NCBI GenBank assembly: GCA_947178575.1
Contig: CAMWYX010000014.1
Location: 1 to 51,396, forward strand
DNA: 51,396 nt
Reading direction: 5' to 3'
Source of the DNA: an uncultured Ruminococcus sp.
GTDB lineage: Bacteria; Bacillota; Clostridia; Oscillospirales; Ruminococcaceae
Shown: piece by piece, positions 28,798-38,770 of the stretch
Layout: the number at the start of each line of letters is the position of its first letter
Numbering within the stretch: the first letter of the stretch is position 1
Notes under the pieces: model-generated
Database searches by the model: none
Seen by the model: the letters and a program-made list of their open reading frames with translations, nothing else
What the model was told of the DNA's origin: nothing
Position numbers and translations under genes: made by a program

Positions 28798-29942
28798 AAA
28801 AAGCTCAAAAATCAGAAAAATTGAAAATCCTAGAAGTGAACAAGGCATATTTTCCACATACCGGCGGAATTGAAACCCTTGTAAAACAATATTCGGAAGA
28901 ACTCCCTAAATGCGGTGCTGTTGTGAGAACGCTCGTATGCCGTGATGATTTCGGCGGTACATTGCGTGAAAGAATCAACGGCGTGCGTGTTATACGTTCC
29001 GGAAGTTTCGGAACATTCTTTTCATGTCCGCTTTCTCTGTCGTTTATTCTGCATTTCCGCAGACTTGCGGAATCAGCCGATATTATTCATATAAACGTAC
29101 CTTTTCCGCTGGCGGACGTTGCCCTGCTTCTTTCGGGATATAAGGGAAAAGTTGCGGTTTCATGGCACAGCGACATCGTAAAGCAGAAAAAATTAATGAT
29201 TATTTACAGACCGTTTATGAAATATCTTCTCAAGCGTGCCGATGTGATATTCACTGCAACAGAGGGTCATATAAACGGTTCGGACTTTCTGCCGGAATAC
29301 CGGAAAAAATGCCGTATTATTCCCTATGGAATAACAATCGGCGACTATCTTAATATTCAGTACGTACCGTTTTTAACGGAAAAACTCACCGACCGGAAAA
29401 ATATAAAAATATTTTTCACGGGACGGCTTGTGTATTACAAAGGCGTTGACGTTCTGATAAAAGCATTTTCAAAAATACACGGCTGTGAACTCTTTATCGC
29501 CGGCACAGGTGAACTCGAATCCGAACTGAAAAATTTATCCGAATCTCTCAGACTTGAAAAATATATCCACTTTCTCGGATTCCTCCCCGATATTCAGCTT
29601 AAACAGGCATTCGCCGACTGCGATATTTTCGTGCTTCCGTCAGTAAAAAAAAGCGAGGCTTTCGGAATAGTTCAGCTTGAAGCGATGGTTTACGGAAAAC
29701 CCGTTGTAAATACATCATTGCCGTCAGGAGTTCCGTATGTAAGCATACACGGTGAAACCGGTCTGACCGTTCCGCCTGCCGATTCCGATGCACTTGCTCA
29801 GGCTCTGAATCTTCTCGCATCAGACGGCACGCTGAGGGAAAAACTCGGGAAAAACGCCTCTGAACGAATAAAAAAATACTTCAATGAAAAAGATGTTATC
29901 AAAAAATTATATCATTGTCTTAGTGAGGTGACACAAAAATGA
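28794..29942 (+). CDS. GT4 family glycosyltransferase
   Basis: 382 residues. GT-B fold with N-terminal YFPHTGGIETLVKQYSEEL and C-terminal FTGRLVYYKGVDVLIKAF, ELFIAGTGELE and SEAFGIVQLEAMVYGKPVV, typical of GT4. Donor and acceptor are not predictable from sequence. It overlaps both neighbours by 4 nt (ATGA), so it is translationally coupled within the glycan operon. Confidence 0.9.
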   Translation: MKKAQKSEKLKILEVNKAYFPHTGGIETLVKQYSEELPKCGAVVRTLVCRDDFGGTLRERINGVRVIRSGSFGTFFSCPLSLSFILHFRRLAESADIIHINVPFPLADVALLLSGYKGKVAVSWHSDIVKQKKLMIIYRPFMKYLLKRADVIFTATEGHINGSDFLPEYRKKCRIIPYGITIGDYLNIQYVPFLTEKLTDRKNIKIFFTGRLVYYKGVDVLIKAFSKIHGCELFIAGTGELESELKNLSESLRLEKYIHFLGFLPDIQLKQAFADCDIFVLPSVKKSEAFGIVQLEAMVYGKPVVNTSLPSGVPYVSIHGETGLTVPPADSDALAQALNLLASDGTLREKLGKNASERIKKYFNEKDVIKKLYHCLSEVTQK

Positions 29943-30868
29943 AAGCTCTGATAATCGGCGGAGGAGGATTTGTAGGAGGATACCTTATACGTGAACTTTC
30001 CGCACATGGATATGAAGTCCACGCAACACATCTTCCGGACGAAAATATTTCAGCCTGCTGTGAAAAACACGTCCTAAATATACTTGAAAAGAGCGATATA
30101 TCGGCTCTTATCACCAGTATTGAACCTGATGTTATTTATCATCTTGCCGCACAGAGTTCTGTATCGGTATCATGGAAAAATCCGCAGATGACCGCAGAAA
30201 TAAACGTCATCGGCACAATAAATATACTCGAAGCTCTGCGTGAATCTGCAAAAAATAAAAGACTTATAGTAATAGGTTCGGGAGAAGAATACGGCTATAT
30301 CCGCAACGATGCGTGTCCTCTCAAAGAATCAGAACCCCTTAATCCCGGAAATATCTACGCCGCAACAAAGGCGTGTCAGGAAATGCTTGGAAAAATTTAT
30401 TCCCGTGCATACGATATGGATATTGTCATGGTCAGAGCTTTTAACCATTCCGGCCCTGAACAAAGTCCGGTATTTGTTATATCCGATTTCTGCAAACAGA
30501 TAGCCGAAATAGAAAAAGGTATCAAACCGCCCGAAATATGCGTCGGAAATCTTTCTGCAATGCGTGATTTCACAGATGTACGTGATGTTGTGCGTGCATA
30601 CCGGCTTCTTGCAGAAAAAGGAAAATCAGGCGGAATATATAACGTCGGACGGGGAAAAGCTGTAAGTATACAATTTATCCTCGATACGGCACTTTCAATG
30701 TCATCTGCTGTAATTACGGTAAAAACAGATGTTTCACGTCTCCGTGCGTCCGATATACCCGTAATAGAACCGGATATAACCGGAATACAAAGCGATACCG
30801 GCTGGACCGCTGAAATATCAGTCCCACAGACAATAAAAGATACTCTTGATTACTGGCGTAATAACTGA
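29939..30868 (+). CDS. rmd: GDP-6-deoxy-D-mannose (GDP-D-rhamnose) reductase
   Basis: 309 residues, extended SDR fold. NAD(P)-binding GGGGFVGGYL at the N-terminus, catalytic YAATK (IYAATKACQE), and the stretch VRAFNHSGPEQSPVFVISDF followed by VGNLSAMRDFTDVRDVVRAY, the pattern I associate with Rmd. It reduces GDP-4-keto-6-deoxymannose to GDP-D-rhamnose, completing the ManC-Gmd route. A related 4-epimerising reductase (GDP-fucose synthase) or other NAD-dependent epimerase is a less likely alternative. It overlaps the preceding GT by 4 nt. Confidence 0.85.
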   Translation: MKALIIGGGGFVGGYLIRELSAHGYEVHATHLPDENISACCEKHVLNILEKSDISALITSIEPDVIYHLAAQSSVSVSWKNPQMTAEINVIGTINILEALRESAKNKRLIVIGSGEEYGYIRNDACPLKESEPLNPGNIYAATKACQEMLGKIYSRAYDMDIVMVRAFNHSGPEQSPVFVISDFCKQIAEIEKGIKPPEICVGNLSAMRDFTDVRDVVRAYRLLAEKGKSGGIYNVGRGKAVSIQFILDTALSMSSAVITVKTDVSRLRASDIPVIEPDITGIQSDTGWTAEISVPQTIKDTLDYWRNN

Positions 30869-30887
30869 AAGGGAGATGATTATAAAA

Positions 30888-31238
30888 ATGGATATGAAAC
30901 TGACAAACGAAAAAATGAGAACATTTGACGGCCATGAAAAAATAGGAGTATTCAAATCCGGAGAAAAACTCACAGACTTCGGCGAAAAACAAAACTCCGC
31001 AAATGAAATTCTTGCCGCCAATATCAATGACCTCATTAAACGTGTATGCGCTCTCGAAGACAAATCCGAACGCTATGAGGAAGCAATCAAAAAAATAGCC
31101 TCGGAACTTTCGGCTCTTAAAAAAGATGTCGACCGCCTCAGACTTTCCGATAAGCTTAATTCCGGAGCTATAGAACGCATAAACCGGGCTGTAATGCTTG
31201 CCGGCTCTGTTTCAGAATCAGAAACAGAAACAAAATAA
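30888..31238 (+). CDS. Small protein of unknown function with coiled coil
   Basis: 117 residues from the ATG at 30888 (AAAGGGAGATGATT upstream). An earlier in-frame ATG would overlap that site. I do not recognise the family. Residues 40-105 are strongly helical with a coiled-coil pattern (IKKIASELSALKKDVDRL). It has no signal peptide or membrane segment. It follows rmd by 19 nt and is the last gene before the atp promoter, so it is probably the tail of the glycan operon. A 7-bp inverted repeat (TTTGTCA/TGACAAA, 31243-31260) follows. Confidence 0.65.
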   Translation: MDMKLTNEKMRTFDGHEKIGVFKSGEKLTDFGEKQNSANEILAANINDLIKRVCALEDKSERYEEAIKKIASELSALKKDVDRLRLSDKLNSGAIERINRAVMLAGSVSESETETK

Positions 31239-31315
31239 TAAATTTGTCAAATCTGACAAAATTATTATATCCCTGTATGATTAAAATTTTCGGTATCTTA
31301 CACAACGTTAAACTC

Positions 31316-31344
31316 TTGACAAACTTTGGAATTTGTTGTATTAT
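31316..31344 (+). promoter_or_regulatory. Promoter of the ATP synthase operon
   Basis: TTGACA (31316-31321), 17-nt spacer, TATTAT (31339-31344). Confidence 0.9.
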
Positions 31345-31367
31345 ATAGTTATCGACAAATACAGCTT

Positions 31368-31405
31368 AAACGGAGATTCAGGTGCATTTGCCGTCTCCGT
31401 TTTTC
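31368..31405 (+). terminator. Terminator-like hairpin in the atp leader (candidate attenuator)
   Basis: AAACGGAGA (31368-31376) pairs with TCTCCGTTT (31394-31402), followed by TTC. It lies about 20 nt after the expected transcription start and 85 nt before atpB. Confidence 0.6.
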
Positions 31406-31414
31406 TGTATTCTG

Positions 31415-31460
31415 CCGGGAATCTGTATCCGCAGATTCTCGGGACATATAAATATGTCCC
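31415..31460 (+). ncRNA. Further hairpins in the atp leader
   Basis: CCGGGAATCTG (31415-31425) pairs with CAGATTCTCGG (31432-31442) with one mismatch. A palindrome then runs from 31441 to 31460 (GGGACATAT/ATATGTCCC). The two share two bases and may be mutually exclusive. Confidence 0.45.
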
Positions 31461-31489
31461 GAAATTCCAGACAGAAGGAAGGTGTTGTT

Positions 31490-32176
31490 ATGGACGGTCT
31501 TTCTGAAAGACTTATGGAAGAAATGGAAAACAAAACCGCATTTACTATCCCTTTGTTCGGTGGAATACCCGTTCCCGATTCATGCGTCGTGACATGGATA
31601 ATCATGGGCGTGCTTGTTATACTCTCGATTATCCTTACTCATAACATGAAAAAAGTTCCCACCGGCAAGCAGTGCCTGCTGGAAATCGGTATGGAATGGA
31701 TGAATAAATTTTTCCTCGATGCTCTCGGACCTAAAGGGAAAAAATATCTGCCGGTTCTTGAAACTTTCCTGATTTATATCGGATTTTCAAATATAATCGG
31801 TATTTTCGGATTCGTTCCGCCAACTAAGGATATAAATGTAACCGCAGCTCTCGCTGTAATGGCTTCCATATTGATTCAGGTCACGGCAATTATCGAAAAA
31901 GGAGGCAAGGGCTGGCTCAAGGGCTTTGCGCACCCTATGGCGGTAATGATTCCCATGAATCTTCTGGAACTTATAACCCGACCTCTTTCAATGTGTATGC
32001 GTCTTTTCGGAAACGTACTCGGAGCATTCGTCGTTATGGAACTCATAAAGATGCTTATACCGGGCGGTCTGCCTGTACCGTTCAGCCTATATTTCGATAT
32101 ATTCGATGGCTGTATACAGGCTTATGTATTTGTTTTCCTTACATCTCTCTTTATGTCGGAAGCACTTGAGGACTAA
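31490..32176 (+). CDS. atpB: ATP synthase F0 subunit a
   Basis: 228 residues from the ATG at 31490, preceded by GAAGGAAGGTGTTGTT. The longer frame upstream lies in the structured leader. Membrane subunit forming the ion half-channels against the c-ring. About five helices, with the essential arginine R171 in MCMRLFGNVLGAF, and the C-terminal helix IQAYVFVFLTSLFM. First gene of the operon. No atpI homologue precedes it. Confidence 0.95.
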   Translation: MDGLSERLMEEMENKTAFTIPLFGGIPVPDSCVVTWIIMGVLVILSIILTHNMKKVPTGKQCLLEIGMEWMNKFFLDALGPKGKKYLPVLETFLIYIGFSNIIGIFGFVPPTKDINVTAALAVMASILIQVTAIIEKGGKGWLKGFAHPMAVMIPMNLLELITRPLSMCMRLFGNVLGAFVVMELIKMLIPGGLPVPFSLYFDIFDGCIQAYVFVFLTSLFMSEALED

Positions 32177-32177
32177 A

Positions 32178-32198
32178 AGCCGGCTTTATTTCACGCCG
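32178..32198 (+). repeat. Intercistronic hairpin between atpB and atpE
   Basis: CCGGC and GCCGG arms flank a 10-nt loop just after the atpB stop. This fits an mRNA-processing or stability element. Confidence 0.4.
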
Positions 32199-32240
32199 GA
32201 AAAAATCAATTTTCGTAACTAAAATATGGAGGTTTTTATC

Positions 32241-32468
32241 ATGGGTTCAGTCGCTTTAGGAGCAGCTATCGCCGTACTTACAGGAGCAGGCGCAGGTGTC
32301 GGAATAGGAGTAGCAACAGCAAAGGCTACAGAGGCTATCGCCCGTCAGCCGGAAGCAAAGGGTGATATAAGAGGTGCGATGCTTCTCGGCTGTGTACTTG
32401 CCGAGGCTACCGCTATCTACGGATTTGTTATCGCTCTGCTTATAATTCTTTTCCTCGGCGGAAAATGA
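32241..32468 (+). CDS. atpE: ATP synthase F0 subunit c
   Basis: 75 residues from the ATG at 32241 (TGGAGGTTTTTATC before it). Hairpin of two hydrophobic helices with the loop [10 protein letters not shown]. The ion-binding carboxylate is E55 in LAEATAIYG. Compared with Na-type c subunits, the helix-1 Gln is replaced by I22 and the Ser after the Glu by A56, so proton rather than sodium coupling is more likely. Predicted hairpins on both sides of the gene may raise its mRNA level relative to its neighbours. Confidence 0.95.
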   Translation: MGSVALGAAIAVLTGAGAGVGIGVATAKATEAIARQPEAKGDIRGAMLLGCVLAEATAIYGFVIALLIILFLGGK

Positions 32469-32478
32469 GAAAAGTATA

Positions 32479-32534
32479 CCGGAGCATCAACGACAGCAGA
32501 TATACTAATATATCCACTGCCGTAAACGCTCCGG
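32479..32534 (+). repeat. Large intercistronic stem-loop between atpE and atpF
   Basis: Nested pairing: CCGGAGC (32479-32485) with GCTCCGG (32528-32534), GCAG (32496-32499) with CTGC (32517-32520), and GATATA (32499-32504) with TATATC (32509-32514), the last two overlapping by one base. It precedes the atpF ribosome binding site. Confidence 0.55.
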
Positions 32535-32562
32535 AACAAATTATTATCCGGAGGATTTTAAA

Positions 32563-33045
32563 ATGCTTGATTTTGAATTCTGGAGTATTTTCTGGACAGT
32601 ATTGAATGTCATTATACTTTTTGTACTGCTTAAAATATTCCTGTTTAAACCAATTAATAAAATGCTTGACGACAGAACACAATCTGTTCAGAAAGATATT
32701 GATGACGCCGAAAAGGCAAGGAAAGAAGCGGAGGAACTCAGACAGCAGTATTCCGATTCAATAAGCAATGCCAAGGAGGAAGCCGGTCAGATACTCCGAA
32801 AAGCTCACGAAACAGCTGAGGAGGAACACACCGCTATTATTCAGAAATCACACGATGAGGCAGATAAAATAATCAGCGCAGCCGGCGAAACCATAGAAAA
32901 CGAACGCAGACGCATTATACAGCAGGCACATTCACAGATTGCCGACCTCGCAATTGAAGCAGCTTCAAAGGTAGTCGGTGCTAATCTTGATGACGAAAAG
33001 AACCGCCGTCTCGTTGACGAGTTCCTTGCCGACAAGGAGGCGTAA
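32563..33045 (+). CDS. atpF: ATP synthase F0 subunit b
   Basis: 160 residues. One N-terminal membrane helix (about 5-28: [19 protein letters not shown]) with [10 protein letters not shown] after it, then a long charged coiled coil that forms the peripheral stalk, ending [24 protein letters not shown]. The start has ATCCGGAGGATTTTAAA. It ends 2 nt before the next gene, the delta-alpha fusion. Confidence 0.94.
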   Translation: MLDFEFWSIFWTVLNVIILFVLLKIFLFKPINKMLDDRTQSVQKDIDDAEKARKEAEELRQQYSDSISNAKEEAGQILRKAHETAEEEHTAIIQKSHDEADKIISAAGETIENERRRIIQQAHSQIADLAIEAASKVVGANLDDEKNRRLVDEFLADKEA

Positions 33046-33047
33046 CG

Positions 33048-35072
33048 ATGAACAGTAAAAATAAATCGTTCCTCAGCGAACTCGTCCGGCTCAATATAAA
33101 AAAAGAAGACATCGAAACCACAAAAGGTATATTTTCCGCCTGTCCCGATGTCAGACTGACATTGGAAAATCCACTCGTTACTTCTGACGAAAAAAGAAAT
33201 ATCATAAAACAGATTTTCCCGAAAAGCCTTGAACGTCCTATAATTAATGCTGTCAAATCCGGTATTGCAGATTCTCTCGACGAAATATTCGAGGCTTATG
33301 AAGATATTCTGCTTGAAAAAGAAGGAAGTATCAAAGCTGTTGTCCGCTATGTCACTCCTCTTACAGAATCACAGCAGGCTGAACTGCGAAAGTTTATAAA
33401 AGAAAAATTCAACAAGGACGACGTTGAAATCGAATACCGCAAAGACCCCGATATTATAGGCGGATTCATACTCAATGCCGGCGATGTCGAATTTGACCGG
33501 AGTTTCCGTTCAAGTCTCAGGTCAATGCATACAACACTTAAACAAAAAGCAGTTGAGGCTGTCGGAACAAAAGACGGTAACGTAAAGTCCGGAGATATTA
33601 TATCAATACTCAAAACAGAAGTACGTGATTTCGATGTGAAATCAGGCGTTTCCGAAACAGGATTCATTACACGTCTCGGCGACGGAATCGCAAGCGTTCA
33701 TGGTATGAACGGCGTTATGTACGGCGAACTCGTTGAATTTGAAACCGGTATCCGTGGAATTGTCCAGAATCTTGAAGATGATTCCGTCGGCGTGGTTCTT
33801 CTCGGCGATGACCACGGTCTCACGGAAGGCTCGTCTGCTGTGCGTACCGGAAAACGTGCCGGAATCGGTGTGAGCAGTAAACTCCTCGGACGTGTTGTAG
33901 ATGCCCTCGGAACACCTATCGACGGACTCGGACAGATAACTCCCGAAGATTATTTTCCTATCGAGCGTGAAGCCCCCGGAGTTATTGAACGTAAATCCGT
34001 AAGCGTTCCGCTCCAGACAGGTATTCTCGCTATAGATTCAATGTTCCCAATAGGTCGTGGACAGCGTGAACTCATAATCGGCGACAGACAGACCGGTAAA
34101 ACATCAATCGCCGTTGATACTATCATAAATCAAAAGGGTCAGGACGTTATATGCGTATATGTCGCTATAGGTCAGAAATCCTCAACAGTCGCACAGGTTG
34201 TGAATACACTTAAAAAATACGGTGCTATGGAGTATTCAGTCGTGCTTTCGGCTTCCGCAAGCGAACCGGCTCCGTTTCAGTATATCGCACCGTATTCCGG
34301 AACGGCAATCGCCGAATACTTCATGTCAAAGGGAAAAGATGTTCTTATTGTATACGACGATTTGTCTAAACATGCCGTTGCATACCGTGCGATGTCTCTC
34401 CTGCTCCACCGTCCTCCCGGACGTGAAGCTTATCCTGGTGATGTTTTCTATCTTCATTCACGTCTGCTCGAACGTTCAAGCCGTCTCGATGATGAACACG
34501 GCGGAGGTTCACTCACCGCACTGCCGATAATCGAAACCCTTGCCGGCGATATATCAGCGTATATCCCTACCAATGTAATATCTATCACGGACGGTCAGAT
34601 TTTTCTCGAAAGCGAACTGTTCAATTCCGGTCAGCGTCCGGCGGTGAACTTCGGACTTTCCGTATCACGAGTAGGCGGAGCGGCTCAGACAAAGGCAATG
34701 AAAAAAGCCGCCGGAAATCTTCGTATCGACCTTGCACAATTCAAGGAAATGGAAATCTTCACGCAGTTCTCGTCAGAACTCGATACCGCAACTGCCGAAC
34801 TTCTCGAACACGGTCATATGCTTACGGAACTCTTAAAACAACCGCTTTATAATCCACGTCCGCACTATGAACAGGTAATACTTCTGTATGCCGCACAGCA
34901 CGGACTTTTCCGCCATGTAAAGCCGTCAGAAATGCAGGAGTATATAAGCGAACTTATGAGCTATATCAACAGTTACGGCACGGATATTATAGCAGAACTG
35001 GAAGAAAATCACGTACTGACTGACGAACTTGCCAAACGTATAGAACATATCGTTTCGGCATTCGAGGAATAG
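33048..35072 (+). CDS. atpA: ATP synthase F1 delta-alpha fusion protein (AtpH + AtpA in one frame)
   Basis: 674 residues with no stop between two complete subunits. Residues 1-168 are a full OSCP/delta subunit ([43 protein letters not shown], ending LKQKAVEA). After a short junction (172-180), residues about 181-674 are a full-length alpha subunit. It has an N-terminal helix ([12 protein letters not shown]), [31 protein letters not shown], Walker [10 protein letters not shown] (345-353), VYDDLSK and SVSRVGG. Between V179 and V197 no ATG, GTG or TTG lies in frame. A GGAG at 33591-33594 precedes ATT/ATA codons and may be a relic of the lost alpha start. Three alphas per F1 would carry three deltas unless cleaved. 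A sequencing error at the junction seems unlikely because both parts read cleanly. Confidence 0.93.
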   Translation: MNSKNKSFLSELVRLNIKKEDIETTKGIFSACPDVRLTLENPLVTSDEKRNIIKQIFPKSLERPIINAVKSGIADSLDEIFEAYEDILLEKEGSIKAVVRYVTPLTESQQAELRKFIKEKFNKDDVEIEYRKDPDIIGGFILNAGDVEFDRSFRSSLRSMHTTLKQKAVEAVGTKDGNVKSGDIISILKTEVRDFDVKSGVSETGFITRLGDGIASVHGMNGVMYGELVEFETGIRGIVQNLEDDSVGVVLLGDDHGLTEGSSAVRTGKRAGIGVSSKLLGRVVDALGTPIDGLGQITPEDYFPIEREAPGVIERKSVSVPLQTGILAIDSMFPIGRGQRELIIGDRQTGKTSIAVDTIINQKGQDVICVYVAIGQKSSTVAQVVNTLKKYGAMEYSVVLSASASEPAPFQYIAPYSGTAIAEYFMSKGKDVLIVYDDLSKHAVAYRAMSLLLHRPPGREAYPGDVFYLHSRLLERSSRLDDEHGGGSLTALPIIETLAGDISAYIPTNVISITDGQIFLESELFNSGQRPAVNFGLSVSRVGGAAQTKAMKKAAGNLRIDLAQFKEMEIFTQFSSELDTATAELLEHGHMLTELLKQPLYNPRPHYEQVILLYAAQHGLFRHVKPSEMQEYISELMSYINSYGTDIIAELEENHVLTDELAKRIEHIVSAFEE

Positions 35073-35081
35073 GGTGAGATT

Positions 35082-35984
35082 ATGCCTAATATAAGAGAAA
35101 TACGTGAACGAATCGACAGTATACAGCAGATACTCAAAATAACAAATGCTATGTATCTCATATCATCATCAAAACTTAAAAAGGCCCGCAATGCACTTGA
35201 TTCCACAGAACCGTATTTTTACAAACTTCAGGAAACGATTGACAGCGTTCTTGAACATACTCCGCATATCAGGCAGATGTATTTCGACAGGCGTTTAGAT
35301 ATTCCGCCCGAAAAAAGGAAAAGAGGATATATTGTAATCACCGGCGACAAAGGTCTGTGCGGAAGCTATAATCAGACTATTCTGAAATATACGGATAAAG
35401 CACTCGATGAAGCCCCTGAACTCGATAACTGCTATCTTTTTGTTATGGGTCAGGTAGGGCGTATGTACTTCCAGAGACGTATAAAATCCGGAAAACAGGC
35501 TTATGTTGACGGCGAATTTCTGTATACTACACAGAATCCCACGCTTTACCGTGCAGCTGAAATCGCCGATATAGTTCTTGATAAATTCAAGAAAAAAGAA
35601 CTCGATGAAGTATGGCTGTTATATACAAATATGGTTTCGTCAAATGTTCAGGAAGCACGTAAACTACAGCTTCTTCCGTTTGAACGCCGTCATCTTGGAA
35701 AATCAGAAGATGGAACGCTGAAAAAACTCCCTAAAGCTTCATTTGTTCCGTCGCCTGAAAAAGTTATGGATTACCTTATTCCGCAGTACGCAAAAGGAAT
35801 CATATACGGTGCAATGGTAGAAGCGTTCTGTTGTGAACAGCAATCACGCATGACCGCTATGGACGCAGCCACCAACAGCGCAAAGGATATGATTAAAGAA
35901 TTGTCGCTTCTTTACAACAGAGCAAGACAATCGGCTATAACTCAGGAAATAACCGAAGTCTGCGGAGGTGCAGTATCACTCTGA
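35082..35984 (+). CDS. atpG: ATP synthase F1 subunit gamma
   Basis: 300 residues. Central rotor shaft: N-terminal helix PNIREIRERIDSIQQILKIT, the GDKGLCGSYN motif in the middle, and C-terminal helix ending ITQEITEVCGGAVSL, which reaches into the alpha3-beta3 core. Length is normal. The ATG is preceded by AATAGGGTGAGATT, 9 nt after the fusion gene. An 84-nt gap with its own ribosome binding site separates it from atpD. Confidence 0.96.
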   Translation: MPNIREIRERIDSIQQILKITNAMYLISSSKLKKARNALDSTEPYFYKLQETIDSVLEHTPHIRQMYFDRRLDIPPEKRKRGYIVITGDKGLCGSYNQTILKYTDKALDEAPELDNCYLFVMGQVGRMYFQRRIKSGKQAYVDGEFLYTTQNPTLYRAAEIADIVLDKFKKKELDEVWLLYTNMVSSNVQEARKLQLLPFERRHLGKSEDGTLKKLPKASFVPSPEKVMDYLIPQYAKGIIYGAMVEAFCCEQQSRMTAMDAATNSAKDMIKELSLLYNRARQSAITQEITEVCGGAVSL

Positions 35985-36068
35985 GAATAATTTATTATAT
36001 ACAATAAACTCCGTCCGCTGTAATTTTCTCAGAAACCGGCTATTATGTTAATATCAGGAGATAAATAA

Positions 36069-37466
<1,398 letters not shown>

Positions 37467-37470
37467 TATT

Positions 37471-37881
37471 ATGAGCAGAACTTTTCATCTGGAAATAATT
37501 GCCTCAGACCGTATATTCTTTCAGGGCGAATGCGAACATCTTGTTATAACAGCTATTGACGGACTTCTCGGAATCCTTGCCGGTCATGAACCACTTGTAA
37601 CTTCTCTCCCGACCGGTGAACTTAAATATATGACTGACGGCGAATGGCATTACGCCGCAATTTCAGAGGGTTTTATCGAAGTAATGCCCGACAGGGCGGT
37701 TATTCTTGCCGATTCGTGCGAGCTTCCCGAGGAAATCGATATTAAACGTGCGGAAGAAGCCAGAGAACGGGCTGAGGAAATGCTCCGCCAAAAGCAGGGC
37801 ATACGGGAATACTATGAAACACAGGCTGCACTCAACCGTGCAATCAACAGACTTAAAATCTCACAGAAAAAATTCAGGTGA
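37471..37881 (+). CDS. atpC: ATP synthase F1 subunit epsilon
   Basis: 136 residues. N-terminal beta-sandwich (FHLEIIASDRIFFQGECEHL, GLLGILAGHEPLVTSLPTG, AISEGFIEVMPDRAVILAD) and C-terminal two-helix domain (IDIKRAEEARERAEEM). It lies on the rotor and can inhibit hydrolysis. It starts 4 nt after atpD and ends 4 nt before the unknown gene. Confidence 0.95.
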   Translation: MSRTFHLEIIASDRIFFQGECEHLVITAIDGLLGILAGHEPLVTSLPTGELKYMTDGEWHYAAISEGFIEVMPDRAVILADSCELPEEIDIKRAEEARERAEEMLRQKQGIREYYETQAALNRAINRLKISQKKFR

Positions 37882-37885
37882 TGTT

Positions 37886-38530
37886 ATGATAAAAATTAAA
37901 TTTGTTGACGGAAAAGCCATTGTAAGCGGTGAATTTAATTTTGGATATATGGGTATTTACAAAGACGGACAGATAGATATATATGACGATATTGATGAAA
38001 TAAGAGAGTGGGACATTGTTGAGGAACACTTTGACGGTGATTTCACGGACGAACAGCTTGCGGATTTCCTGACAGATTATTTCAATAACTTTGAAGATAA
38101 AATTCAGGCAAATATAAAGCAGGTAAACGACAATTTCCTGATTAATGCTTATGAATGGGCAGAGGGTACGGATACTGCTTTCTGGGGAGTCCCTGAAATT
38201 ACAAATCAAGAATATCTCCCCGAAAACATGAACGATTTTGACCCTTATACTTTCTGTGAAGAAACATTGAAAATACGGGAGGAATACGAAGATACCCCGA
38301 ACAACGGCAGTATGCAGAAAACCGACGTTGAAAAGTTTATCCGTGAAAAAATTCCGCTGCTCAATCTTGACGCATTTTTAGCAGGAATAGTCCCTGAAGG
38401 TATGTCATTCAGCGACGGCAGTGTATCATTTCAGTGTTCAGACAGCATAGACTTTGAAAACAAAATATTATGCAGTGCCTATGACGAGCTTGACGAAAAC
38501 CTTACTTTCTGCGACTGGCATAATTTCTGA
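37886..38530 (+). CDS. Unknown cytoplasmic acidic protein at the end of the atp operon
   Basis: 214 residues from the ATG at 37886 (CAGGTGATGTT before it). I do not recognise the family. It is strongly acidic, with no signal peptide or membrane helix. Features are an N-terminal strand-rich part (MIKIKFVDGKAIVSGEFNF), the FTDEQLADFLTDYFNNF helix, and a C-terminal part ending TFCDWHNF. It follows atpC by 4 nt and shares its transcript, but is not part of canonical atp operons. No terminator was clearly seen after it. Confidence 0.65.
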   Translation: MIKIKFVDGKAIVSGEFNFGYMGIYKDGQIDIYDDIDEIREWDIVEEHFDGDFTDEQLADFLTDYFNNFEDKIQANIKQVNDNFLINAYEWAEGTDTAFWGVPEITNQEYLPENMNDFDPYTFCEETLKIREEYEDTPNNGSMQKTDVEKFIREKIPLLNLDAFLAGIVPEGMSFSDGSVSFQCSDSIDFENKILCSAYDELDENLTFCDWHNF

Positions 38531-38600
38531 TTATATAACCAAAAAATCAGCGTTGAATTTGTGCATATCATCTAATTGACAATATTTATTGCAGATATGC

Positions 38601-38629
38601 TTGACTTTTCGGCAAAAATATTGTAAAAT
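38601..38629 (+). promoter_or_regulatory. Promoter of secDF
   Basis: TTGACT (38601-38606), 17-nt spacer, TAAAAT (38624-38629). It gives a leader of about 135 nt. Confidence 0.8.
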
Positions 38630-38668
38630 AATAGTAATTGTCACAGACAAAAAAATAACAGGAATTTT

Positions 38669-38737
38669 ATGCCTTTACCTGTTCTCAGAAGCAGTACTTA
38701 TTACGGATTTTCCGGCTGCCGTTACGAATCGGTATGA
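38669..38737 (+). CDS. Possible 22-codon leader ORF upstream of secD
   Basis: ATG at 38669 preceded by CAGGAATTTT, then 22 codons to TGA (38735-38737). The peptide has Tyr-Tyr, Pro and Cys residues (MPLPVLRSSTYYGF at the start). It lies in the secDF leader and could be a regulatory leader peptide or chance. It is much shorter than known Sec-monitoring arrest peptides. Confidence 0.25.
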   Translation: MPLPVLRSSTYYGFSGCRYESV

Positions 38738-38770
38738 GAGCATATATTCCGGATTCAGGAGGCAAAAGAC

